Source: Sulfuricurvum sp.
GTDB lineage: Bacteria; Campylobacterota; Campylobacteria; Campylobacterales; Sulfurimonadaceae
DNA length: 64,000 bases
Assembly: GCF_030691015.1 (NCBI RefSeq)
Contig: NZ_JAUYFF010000019.1
Coordinates: 62,001-126,000, forward strand
Reading direction: 5' to 3'
Part shown: one piece after another, positions 39,426 through 46,492 of the stretch
Position numbering within the stretch: position 1 is the stretch's first letter
Layout: each line of letters begins with the position of its first letter
Position numbers and translations under genes: made by a program
The notes under the pieces: model-generated
Database searches by the model: none
What the model was told of the DNA's origin: nothing
Seen by the model: only the letters and a program-made list of their open reading frames with translations

Positions 39426-40691
39426 ATGCAACTTCAAACTGAAGCGCTTCATGCAGGATACGACAAAGATTCTCAAAGTACGATGGCTGTTCCTATTTAT
39501 CAAACGACTGCTTACGAGTTTCGTGACGTCGAACATGCGGCAAATTTGTTTGCCCTTAAAGAGTTGGGGAATATCTATACCCGCTTAAACAACCCGACAA
39601 CCGACGTATTTGAAAAACGTTTTGCGCAGCTTGAGGGGGGCGCAGGCGGTTTGGCAGGCGCAAGCGGTATGGCCTCTATTTTTTACGCTATTGCCAATGC
39701 TGCCGAAGCAGGAGATAATATCATTTGCGCACGCCAGCTCTACGGCGGAACATTGACCCAAGCGTCGTATACGCTAAAACGTTTTGGAATTCAGGCACGC
39801 TTTTTTAACGTTCAAAATCCGAGCGAAATTGAAGCGTTGATCGATGATAAAACGAAAGTTATCTTTTTTGAAACATTGACCAATCCGAGTATTGATGTAG
39901 CCGATATTGAGGCAATCACGGTTATCGCTAAAAAACACGGAATTCTTACTATTGTCGATAATACGGTAGCGACTCCGGTGTTGTGCCGCCCCTTAGAGCA
40001 CGGCGTTGATGTCGTTGTTCACAGTGCCAGTAAATATACGACTGGGCAAGGGCTTGCAATCGGTGGCATTATGGTGGAACGCCACGGTTTGGTTGATTTT
40101 ATCAAAGGAAACGCTCGTTACCCTCAGTTTAATGAGGCGGATGAGAGTTATCACGGTCTGGTCTATGTCGATGTGCCGTTGCCGTTGTTTACACTACGTG
40201 CTCGCTTATCGCTTTTACGTGATTTGGGAGCGGTGGTATCCCCGTTTAATTCATGGCTTTTTATTCAGGGGATTGAAACTCTCTCTCTTCGTATGCGGGA
40301 GCACTCTCGTAACGCACAAATAGTTGCAGAGTTTTTAGAGTCGCATCCGATGGTTAAAAAAGTGAACTATCCGGGATTAAAAAGTAATAGCAATTATGCC
40401 AATGCACAACGCTATTTTGAGAACGGTATGTCCAGCGGATTGCTCAGTTTTGAAGTAGAGAGTTTTGAGAAAGCGAAACAGATTGTTGACGCGACCAAAC
40501 TCTTTTCTCTTGTTGTTAACATCGGAGATTCAAAATCGATTATTACTCATCCGGCATCGACAACGCATCAACAACTTTCCAATGAGGAATTGGTGGCATG
40601 TGGTGTCCCATCAGGACTTATCCGTCTTAGTATCGGGCTTGAAGCATCGAGCGATTTGATCGATGATTTGGCTCAGGCATTCGGCGCGTAA
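39426..40691 (+). CDS. metY: O-acetylhomoserine sulfhydrylase
   Basis: A PLP enzyme of about 421 residues that makes homocysteine from O-acetylhomoserine and sulfide. The Cys/Met-metabolism PLP family is recognised by the long form (over 400 residues, typical of MetY), by LEGGAGGLAGASGMA near 70-85 and by the PLP lysine K203 in VHSASKYTTGQG. ATG 39426 lies six bases after AAAGG; the ATG at 39420 has no room for a ribosome site. metX follows after 8 bases and supplies its substrate. Confidence 0.94.
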   Translation: MQLQTEALHAGYDKDSQSTMAVPIYQTTAYEFRDVEHAANLFALKELGNIYTRLNNPTTDVFEKRFAQLEGGAGGLAGASGMASIFYAIANAAEAGDNIICARQLYGGTLTQASYTLKRFGIQARFFNVQNPSEIEALIDDKTKVIFFETLTNPSIDVADIEAITVIAKKHGILTIVDNTVATPVLCRPLEHGVDVVVHSASKYTTGQGLAIGGIMVERHGLVDFIKGNARYPQFNEADESYHGLVYVDVPLPLFTLRARLSLLRDLGAVVSPFNSWLFIQGIETLSLRMREHSRNAQIVAEFLESHPMVKKVNYPGLKSNSNYANAQRYFENGMSSGLLSFEVESFEKAKQIVDATKLFSLVVNIGDSKSIITHPASTTHQQLSNEELVACGVPSGLIRLSIGLEASSDLIDDLAQAFGA

Positions 40692-40699
40692 AGGGTTCC

Positions 40700-41797
40700 A
40701 TGTTAAATCTGCAAATCAAAAGTGAACATTTTACCAATCCGCTCTATCTGGAGAGCGGGCGTATCTTAGAACCGTATGACATCATCTATGAAACATACGG
40801 TGAGCTTAACGAAGCACGGGACAATGTGATCGTGATTTGTCATGCCCTCACGGGCTCTCATCATGCGGCCGGTACGTATGAGGGGGATAATAAAAGCGGT
40901 TGGTGGGATGGACTCATAGGTCAGGGAAAAGCGGTCGATACCGACAAATTTTTCGTGATCTGTACAAACGTTCTCGGGAGTTGCTTTGGCAGTAGCGGCC
41001 CTATGTCGATGCGCTATCCCTATCAGGAACCCTACCGTTATAAATTTCCCGTCATTACGATCCTTGATATGGTGAAAGCACAGCGGATATTGTTCGATCG
41101 TTTGGGTATTCATCAAGTCCATGCCATCATCGGCGGGTCGATGGGGGGAATGCAAGCATTAGCTTTCGGTGTGTTTTTTCCTAATTTTGCAAAAAAAATT
41201 ATAGCTATGGCAACAACGGCGGCAACCCAGCCGTGGGCGATTGCATTTAATAAAGTAGCACAAGAGGCGATTCTTAAAGATCCCGAATTTAAAAACGGCT
41301 ATTATGATCCTGAAGTTATCCGTGAAAATGGACTTAGCGGTATGGCAATCGGACGTATGGCGGGACATATCAGCTTTTTGTCCCATCAGTCAATGACCAA
41401 AAAATTCGGTCGTGAGTATAAACGAACCGACGGCTTATATGAGTTATTCGGAAAATTTCAGGTTGAGTCCTATCTGGAATACAACGGCTATAACTTTACG
41501 AAGTGGTTTGATCCACTTTCCTATCTTTACATCACGAAAGCGATCAACATCTACGATCTCTCACGAGGGTTTGATTCGCTCGAAGAGGCATTGGGGAAAA
41601 TCAATGCGGAACTCTATCTGGTCGGATTTGAAAAAGACATCCTTTTTCTCCCAAGCGAGATGGAGAGTATCCATACCGCAATGAGGGCATTAGGGAAAAC
41701 GAACAGCGATTACCTTGAAGTTACAAGTGATTACGGACATGACGCGTTTTTAGTAGAAATTGATAAAATTGAAAATTACGTTCGGGAGGCACTATGA
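40700..41797 (+). CDS. metX: homoserine O-acetyltransferase
   Basis: An alpha/beta hydrolase of 365 residues that acetylates homoserine in methionine synthesis. Signatures are ICHALTGSHHAAG, the segment NVLGSCFGSSGPMS, the nucleophile elbow IIGGSMGGMQAL (Ser147), and the C-terminal catalytic His in SDYGHDAFLVE. GGGTTCC precedes the ATG. It forms with metY the direct sulfhydrylation route, which suits a sulfur-oxidising lifestyle. Its stop overlaps xseB (ATGA). Confidence 0.94.
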   Translation: MLNLQIKSEHFTNPLYLESGRILEPYDIIYETYGELNEARDNVIVICHALTGSHHAAGTYEGDNKSGWWDGLIGQGKAVDTDKFFVICTNVLGSCFGSSGPMSMRYPYQEPYRYKFPVITILDMVKAQRILFDRLGIHQVHAIIGGSMGGMQALAFGVFFPNFAKKIIAMATTAATQPWAIAFNKVAQEAILKDPEFKNGYYDPEVIRENGLSGMAIGRMAGHISFLSHQSMTKKFGREYKRTDGLYELFGKFQVESYLEYNGYNFTKWFDPLSYLYITKAINIYDLSRGFDSLEEALGKINAELYLVGFEKDILFLPSEMESIHTAMRALGKTNSDYLEVTSDYGHDAFLVEIDKIENYVREAL

Positions 41798-41988
41798 GCA
41801 CGGAAGAGAGTTTTGAGACGAAGATAACCAATGCCAAGGCAATTTTAGAAAAATTAATGGATCCTGCATTGCCGATGAATGAGAGTGTCAAAGCGTATGA
41901 AGAGGGGATGAAAGAGCTTAAAAATGCCGAAACCATGCTTCAAAATGCACAATTACAGATACAAATCATCAAAAATCAGGAGCAATAA
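41794..41988 (+). CDS. xseB: exodeoxyribonuclease VII small subunit
   Basis: A 64-residue helical protein with the family pattern SFETKITNAKAILEKLMDP, then LPMNESVKAYEEGMKELKNAE. It partners with XseA (not in the window) in a single-strand DNA exonuclease. It overlaps metX upstream (ATGA) and the amidase downstream (TAATG), so it is embedded in an unrelated operon. C. jejuni has a similar small coiled-coil gene beside guaB, from memory. Confidence 0.85.
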   Translation: MSTEESFETKITNAKAILEKLMDPALPMNESVKAYEEGMKELKNAETMLQNAQLQIQIIKNQEQ

Positions 41989-42779
41989 TGCGTGTTGCCA
42001 TACTCCAACTCCCTTCCATCGGTATGGGGAGTAATAAACTCGAAAGTTATGCTCGTGTTGCGAATCAAAAAGGGGTAAAACTAGTCTTGATGGGAGAATA
42101 TCTCCTGAACCCGTTTTTTAAAGAACTGATCCAAACCCCTGTTAGTATGATCGCCGAACAAAGTGCCCATCAAATTGAAACGCTCAAATCGCTGGCTCTC
42201 AAATACGACCTTACCTTTGTTGCCCCTATCGTGACGGTGAAAAAGAAAGAGTGTACGAAAATGATTGCGAAAGTCAACGCCCGCAGTGTCACCTATTATC
42301 CACAGCAATTATTGATTAATTACCCTCATTGGAATGAAGAGAAGTTTTTTAATAATCCTGTTCAGCCGATAAAACCTCCGATGATTTTTGCGTGCGGAGG
42401 ATTTAAATTTGCCGTAATGGGTGGATATGAGACCCATTTTGATCCTATGTGGGGAGCTGTAAGCTCTAAAATGGTTGATGCGGTATTGGTTCCGAGCGCT
42501 TCAACGTTTGAATCGCATAACCGATGGAGAGAATTGATTAAAACCAGAGCGTTTACCCACAACTGTTATATTCTCCGTGCTAACCGTGTCGGAGAGTATT
42601 GTGATGATAAACATGCGTGGAAGTTTTACGGTGATTCAATGGTCGTCTCTCCGGATGGGGAGATCGAAGCAGACCTTGGCAATACCGAAGAGCTGTTAAT
42701 TGTTGATCTTGATCGAAAAAGTCTCACAGAATCACGTAAAGGGTGGGGGTTTAAAGAGGCGTTGCGCAAGCGAAGTTAG
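41988..42779 (+). CDS. carbon-nitrogen hydrolase (nitrilase superfamily), atypical
   Basis: A 263-residue nitrilase-fold protein. The N-terminal AILQLPSIGMGSNKLESYAR and VLMGEYLLNPFF supply the first catalytic Glu (near 38). The Lys is in LINYPHWNEEKFF or nearby. The usual catalytic Cys position reads FAVMGGYETHF, where Met-Gly-Gly replaces the typical C-x-D/E; no Cys is present there. The protein may therefore be inactive or use another chemistry. A homologue next to guaB in C. jejuni is remembered (Cj1056c). It is coupled to xseB and the kinase gene. Confidence 0.7.
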   Translation: MRVAILQLPSIGMGSNKLESYARVANQKGVKLVLMGEYLLNPFFKELIQTPVSMIAEQSAHQIETLKSLALKYDLTFVAPIVTVKKKECTKMIAKVNARSVTYYPQQLLINYPHWNEEKFFNNPVQPIKPPMIFACGGFKFAVMGGYETHFDPMWGAVSSKMVDAVLVPSASTFESHNRWRELIKTRAFTHNCYILRANRVGEYCDDKHAWKFYGDSMVVSPDGEIEADLGNTEELLIVDLDRKSLTESRKGWGFKEALRKRS

Positions 42780-42780
42780 A

Positions 42781-44742
42781 TTGAAAAAACTATTTTTTCT
42801 TTTTTTCTTTTTTGCATTCGCGCTGCAAGGATCTGCATTGACGCTCCAAAAAGGGGTTTCAACTCCCGTTGAGCAGTCAATATCCTATTTTGAAGATGTT
42901 CAGGGAACCTTAACCCTAGAGCAAGTAAAAAGGGAACCGTTCACCCCCTATACCAAAGAAAGACGTGTTAATTTCGGATTTACACAATCAGTATACTGGT
43001 TTAAAATCAATTTGCTCACTTCGTCTTCTAAAGATACGCATTGGTGGATGAAAATTGATTATCCTCTTTTAGAGTCTGTAGATATGTATCTTCTTCAATC
43101 GGACACTCTGCTTATTAAACATCAGAAAATGGGGACCTCTCAACCCTTTAACTCCCGTGATATCGGTTCACACTATTTCATTTCAGAACTTCCACTTTAT
43201 AATAGTAGTGACTCAACATTGTACCTTCGTGTAAAAACGCAAAGTTCGATGCAGCTTCCGATCTCTATTTTCTGTTCAGAGAATTTGATGCAAGAATTGG
43301 AACAAAGCAATTTTTTCGTAGGAGTATACTACGGGATTTTTTTTATTGTTCTTCTCTATAACGCGGTGTTATTTATCTACACGATGGACAAAAATTATCT
43401 TCGATACATTTTATTTCTTGTCTCATTTATTTTATGGCAACTTTCATTTGACGGATTGGGGATTAAATACATTTGGGGCGATAATTACTGGTTTATAGAA
43501 CATGGATCGAGCGCGTTTATCCCCTTTACCGCTTTTTGCGCCCTCTATTTCAGCCGATACTTTTTGAATACCCCGATCTATGCTCCGAAGGTTGATAAAG
43601 CCATTATTATTATGATGTTTCTGAGTATTTTTATGAGTATTGCTTCATTGTTTCTCCATTATGCGCAAATGATCCCTTTCAATGCAGCTTTGGCTTCTAT
43701 TTTGCCTGTCGTATTGTTGATAGCGGGTTTGAGAGTGATGCGTCATGAATATCGGGCTGCCCGTTTTTATGTAGCCGGATGGAGTTCCTTTTTGATTGCC
43801 ACAATCATTTTTGCTTTTAATAAATTTGATCTTATCCCCAGTTTTTACGGGATTAACAATGTTCAGCAAATCGGATCGGCAATTGAGATGATTTTCCTCT
43901 CTCTTGCGTTAGCGGATCGGGTCTATCTGCTGCAGCGTGAGTACATTGAAAAATTGAATCATCTCAATGATACCCTTAGAGACAAAGTAGAGAGTGCATT
44001 AAACGAAGCACGCTTAAAAGACCGTTTGTTTGTCCAGCAATCCAGACTCGCGGCCATGGGGGAGATGATTGAGCAAATAGCGCATCAATGGCGTCAGCCG
44101 CTTCATACCCTGGCGTTGATTAATCAGGACATGTATGTGAAGCAGAAGCTTGGTAAATGTGATGCGAAGGCGTTTGAGGAGAGTCATGAACGGATAGACG
44201 AACATCTTCAATACCTCTCTAAAACAATTGACGATTTTCGTAATTTTTATAAAACCGATAAATCAAAATCATTTGAGGATCTGGGTGAATTAGCAGCAGA
44301 AGCCTTGAAGCTTAGTGATGTATTTCTAAAATACGCAAAAATTAAAACGTACCTCGACGTATCAACGATACTTAAAGTCAATATTGCCAAAAATGAGATG
44401 ATACAGGTTTTGATGAATTTGATAAAAAATGCCCATGATGCTATTCTTGAGCAGAGAATTACCGATGGAAAAATTTCGATCCGTGTAGAAGAGGTTGAGA
44501 AGGGGATCAAAATCAGTGTTGAGGACAATGCCGGAGGGATTGCTCCAGATATCATAGAAAAAGTATTTGATATTTATTTTACGACTAAAGATCATGAGCA
44601 CGGAAGCGGGTTGGGGCTTCACATGTCCAAATATATTATCGAAGAGAGTTTTAGAGGGCAAATTTGGGTTGAAAATATTCTTGGAGGCGCCCGTTTTATT
44701 ATTGTACTCCCCTTTGAAGAGATTCAAACCCTAGTGTCATAG
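42781..44742 (+). CDS. membrane sensor histidine kinase with 7TMR-DISM sensor
   Basis: 653 residues. A signal peptide (KKLFFLFFFFAFALQGSA) leads to a periplasmic 7TMR-DISMED2-like carbohydrate-binding-type domain (about 25-175). Seven membrane helices follow (about 180-390), then a coiled-coil, HisKA with AHQWRQPL (His435) and HATPase with NLIKNAHDA, EDNAGGIAPDI and GSGLGL. The start is TTG 42781, two bases after the amidase stop. No response regulator is adjacent, so its partner is elsewhere. The ligand is unknown. Confidence 0.9.
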   Translation: MKKLFFLFFFFAFALQGSALTLQKGVSTPVEQSISYFEDVQGTLTLEQVKREPFTPYTKERRVNFGFTQSVYWFKINLLTSSSKDTHWWMKIDYPLLESVDMYLLQSDTLLIKHQKMGTSQPFNSRDIGSHYFISELPLYNSSDSTLYLRVKTQSSMQLPISIFCSENLMQELEQSNFFVGVYYGIFFIVLLYNAVLFIYTMDKNYLRYILFLVSFILWQLSFDGLGIKYIWGDNYWFIEHGSSAFIPFTAFCALYFSRYFLNTPIYAPKVDKAIIIMMFLSIFMSIASLFLHYAQMIPFNAALASILPVVLLIAGLRVMRHEYRAARFYVAGWSSFLIATIIFAFNKFDLIPSFYGINNVQQIGSAIEMIFLSLALADRVYLLQREYIEKLNHLNDTLRDKVESALNEARLKDRLFVQQSRLAAMGEMIEQIAHQWRQPLHTLALINQDMYVKQKLGKCDAKAFEESHERIDEHLQYLSKTIDDFRNFYKTDKSKSFEDLGELAAEALKLSDVFLKYAKIKTYLDVSTILKVNIAKNEMIQVLMNLIKNAHDAILEQRITDGKISIRVEEVEKGIKISVEDNAGGIAPDIIEKVFDIYFTTKDHEHGSGLGLHMSKYIIEESFRGQIWVENILGGARFIIVLPFEEIQTLVS

Positions 44743-44760
44743 TCAGAATAAGGGTATTAT

Positions 44761-44778
44761 TTACCAAAACGATGGTAA
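44761..44778 (+). promoter_or_regulatory. inverted repeat upstream of the thiF-like gene
   Basis: TTACCA-N6-TGGTAA is a perfect 18-base dyad in the 63-base gap between the kinase and thiF-like genes. It is preceded by TATTAT, a possible -10. It closely resembles the dyad at 39400-39417, including the spacer (AAACGA against AAACAA). Confidence 0.4.
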
Positions 44779-44805
44779 GCTAAAGCAAATATCAAAGGAG
44801 AAAAG

Positions 44806-45483
44806 ATGATGCACTATTTTCACCGTCAGGTCCAGTTGTGGGGGGAAGAGACGCAACATCTCCTGCAATCAAAGAAGATAGCCGTTATTGGAAGCGGAGG
44901 GCTTGGATCATCCTTAGCGTTCGCTCTGGGTGCATCGGGAATCGGTGAGATCCATATGATCGATTTTGATACGGTGAGTTTGCATAACATTCATCGTCAA
45001 ATCGCTTTTAAGATGGGGGATGAAGGGAAATTTAAAGCTGACATTGCTGCTCAATTGATTGAAGAGCGTTGTCCGTACGTTAAAAGCTATCCGCATGTAT
45101 GCCGATTTGAAGAGTTTGCTGAAAAGAATATTGACGTTGATCTGATCATTGATGCAACGGATAATTTACCCTCTCGGGGAGCTATCAATACGTACGCTAA
45201 ATCGAAAGGATTACCATGGGTCTATGGATCGGTGGAAGCGTTTAACGGGCAAGTTTGCTTTTTTGAAGAGGCCTCTTTTAATGAACTTTTTAAAATTACC
45301 CAAAAGACACCTGCAGGCATTGCGGCACCTATCGTCATGCATATTGCTTCATTGCAAGCTAATTTAGCATTACGCTATCTGGCAGGGCTAAATGTGAAAA
45401 AAGACAAACTTTACTATCTCTTTTTCAATGAAGAGGGGGAGTTGGTAACGCAGAAATTTGCGCTACCTAAAAGTGAAGGTTAA
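44806..45483 (+). CDS. ThiF/MoeB/HesA family adenylyltransferase-like protein
   Basis: A 225-residue E1-like protein. The nucleotide-binding motif is IGSGGLGSSLAFALG (near 29-43), then IDFDTVSLHNIHRQIAF with the conserved Asn and Arg, and IDATDNLPSR near 111. Such enzymes adenylate ThiS or MoaD C-termini. The zinc CxxC pairs and the usual catalytic Cys loop are not seen, and the protein is about 25 residues shorter than MoeB. The specific pathway (thiamine or molybdopterin) cannot be decided. Good ribosome site CAAAGGAGAAAAG. It ends four bases inside the convergent cytochrome gene. Confidence 0.8.
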   Translation: MMHYFHRQVQLWGEETQHLLQSKKIAVIGSGGLGSSLAFALGASGIGEIHMIDFDTVSLHNIHRQIAFKMGDEGKFKADIAAQLIEERCPYVKSYPHVCRFEEFAEKNIDVDLIIDATDNLPSRGAINTYAKSKGLPWVYGSVEAFNGQVCFFEEASFNELFKITQKTPAGIAAPIVMHIASLQANLALRYLAGLNVKKDKLYYLFFNEEGELVTQKFALPKSEG

Positions 45484-45896
45484 AGTGCCGAAATAAATTT
45501 AGCCAGAGCATCGATCTGAGCATCGTTAAGGGCTTTTGCCTGTCCTTGCATTAATCCTTTCATCTCTTTGCCGTAGGTGCCCGTTTGGTACCCTCTAAGA
45601 GCATCTTTCACTTGCTGTTCACTAAACTCAGCAATAACAGCCGATTTCCCCAATGCCGATTTTTCTCCTTTAGCTCCATGACATGAAGCACATTTCTGAG
45701 TGAATAAGGTACCGCCATCATCTGATGTTTCAGGAAGAGCTGTAGCAGTTTCTGTTACGGGAGCTTTTTGCTCAGGAGTTGACGTATTTGCTTCGACAGC
45801 GGTTTTGGGTTCAGCGGATGAAGGTATTTGTTCTGAAGTTGATTCACTGCATCCGATTAGAAAGAGGGAACAGATAAGGGGAATAAAGGTTTTCAT
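45480..45896 (-). CDS. lipoprotein c-type cytochrome
   Basis: A 138-residue monoheme cytochrome. The lipobox LFLIGCS puts the lipid on the Cys near residue 16. A Ser/Thr/Glu/Pro-rich linker of about 45 residues follows, then a class I cytochrome domain: FTQKCASCHG (CxxCH), GLMQGQAKALNDAQIDALAKF with the distal Met. It is likely anchored to a membrane on the periplasmic side and carries electrons. Ribosome site AGGAGTG precedes the ATG. The N-terminus closely resembles the small lipoprotein just upstream. Confidence 0.9.
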   Translation of the reverse strand: MKTFIPLICSLFLIGCSESTSEQIPSSAEPKTAVEANTSTPEQKAPVTETATALPETSDDGGTLFTQKCASCHGAKGEKSALGKSAVIAEFSEQQVKDALRGYQTGTYGKEMKGLMQGQAKALNDAQIDALAKFISAL

Positions 45897-45973
45897 AAAA
45901 GAACACTCCTAGTTTAGATTAGGACAGTGTATGATAAGTTAGTTTGATTTTATTTTAAAAAAAGAGAAAGAGG

Positions 45974-45996
45974 AAAAATCTCGCACCGAAGTGCGA
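45974..45996 (-). terminator. intrinsic terminator after the small lipoprotein gene
   Basis: On the minus strand a 6-bp stem TCGCAC/GTGCGA is closed by a TTCG tetraloop and followed by GATTTTT. It lies 20 bases after the stop of the small lipoprotein gene and ends its short message before the cytochrome gene. Confidence 0.75.
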
Positions 45997-46016
45997 AATT
46001 AGGAATAAGTCGAAAC

Positions 46017-46196
46017 TTACTGAGCAGCAGTAACGTTTTCTTCAACAGTAACGTTAGCTTCTTCAGCAACTGGTGCTGCAGCTTCTTCAGCAACTGGTGC
46101 AACTTCTTCAGTAGCAGCAGGTGCTTCTGTAGTAGCAGATTCGCTACATCCGATGAACATAGCAGCAAGTAACAAAGCAGTGATAACTTTCAACAT
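46017..46196 (-). CDS. small Ala/Glu-rich lipoprotein
   Basis: A 59-residue protein. A signal peptide with lipobox AMFIGCS (Cys near 16) is followed by a low-complexity tail built of imperfect repeats of APVAEEA type. It has no recognisable domain. ATG 46196 follows AAGGAGCCTTACC; a longer in-frame start at 46256 lies upstream of the promoter. It has its own promoter and terminator, so it is probably an abundant monocistronic product. Confidence 0.8.
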   Translation of the reverse strand: MLKVITALLLAAMFIGCSESATTEAPAATEEVAPVAEEAAAPVAEEANVTVEENVTAAQ

Positions 46197-46225
46197 GGTA
46201 AGGCTCCTTAAAAAAATATGGCGGA

Positions 46226-46256
46226 AGTATACCACTACTCCCCCTATACTTGTCAA
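46226..46256 (-). promoter_or_regulatory. promoter of the small lipoprotein gene
   Basis: Minus strand: TTGACA (46256-46251) and an extended -10 TGGTATACT (TATACT at 46231-46226) with a 19-base spacer. The -35 is within the dyad ACTTGACAAGT, so the plus strand also reads TTGTCA here. Confidence 0.6.
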
Positions 46257-46285
46257 GTATTTCGGAGTAATTTTATAAATATTTT

Positions 46286-46400
46286 TACTAAAGCCCTAAA
46301 ATAGGGCTTTAAGAGGTATCAAATCTTTATCAATTTGGTATGAAAAAAGGGTAGATCAGTGACAAACAAAGGTAAAAATTTGCATTTTTTACCTTTTTTT
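46286..46400 (+). ncRNA. possible small RNA or bidirectional terminator region
   Basis: In the 296-base gap 46197-46492 the plus strand has TTGTCA (46250-46255), an 18-base spacer, then TATAAA (46274-46279). A 10-bp hairpin follows (46289-46298 with 46302-46311), then a terminator-like hairpin with a T-run at 46368-46400. No reading frame of note lies between. This could be a small RNA of about 115 bases. Equally the hairpins may only separate the neighbouring minus-strand transcripts. Confidence 0.25.
46368..46400. terminator. bidirectional intrinsic terminator
   Basis: An 11-bp stem AAAGGTAAAAA / TTTTTACCTTT with a 7-base loop, followed by a run of T on the plus strand (46394-46400) and a broken T-run on the minus strand. 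It probably ends the RND efflux transcript on the minus strand and could end a plus-strand RNA. Confidence 0.55.
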
Positions 46401-46454
46401 AGACCCTATTTACTGTTGATTGTCTTTTCGGAGGCATTTAAAGAAGTGGATTAA

Positions 46455-46481
46455 ACTACTATCGTCGTATCCGATAGTAGT
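46455..46481 (-). terminator. hairpin just after the RND operon
   Basis: A perfect 10-bp stem (46455-46464 with 46472-46481, ACTACTATCG arms) lies 11 bases after the last gene of the operon. It is followed only by TTTAA, so on its own it may protect the 3' end more than terminate. Confidence 0.45.
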
Positions 46482-46492
46482 ACTATATGCGG

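Noticed and set aside
46020-46140. Short repeated units that look like a CRISPR or tandem repeat
   Set aside because: The repetition follows codons for Ala/Glu/Val/Pro in the small lipoprotein; units are imperfect and have no spacers.
46368-46481. An insertion-sequence scar or inverted terminal repeat pair
   Set aside because: The hairpins are short, unlike each other and not flanked by direct repeats or transposase remnants; terminators explain them better.
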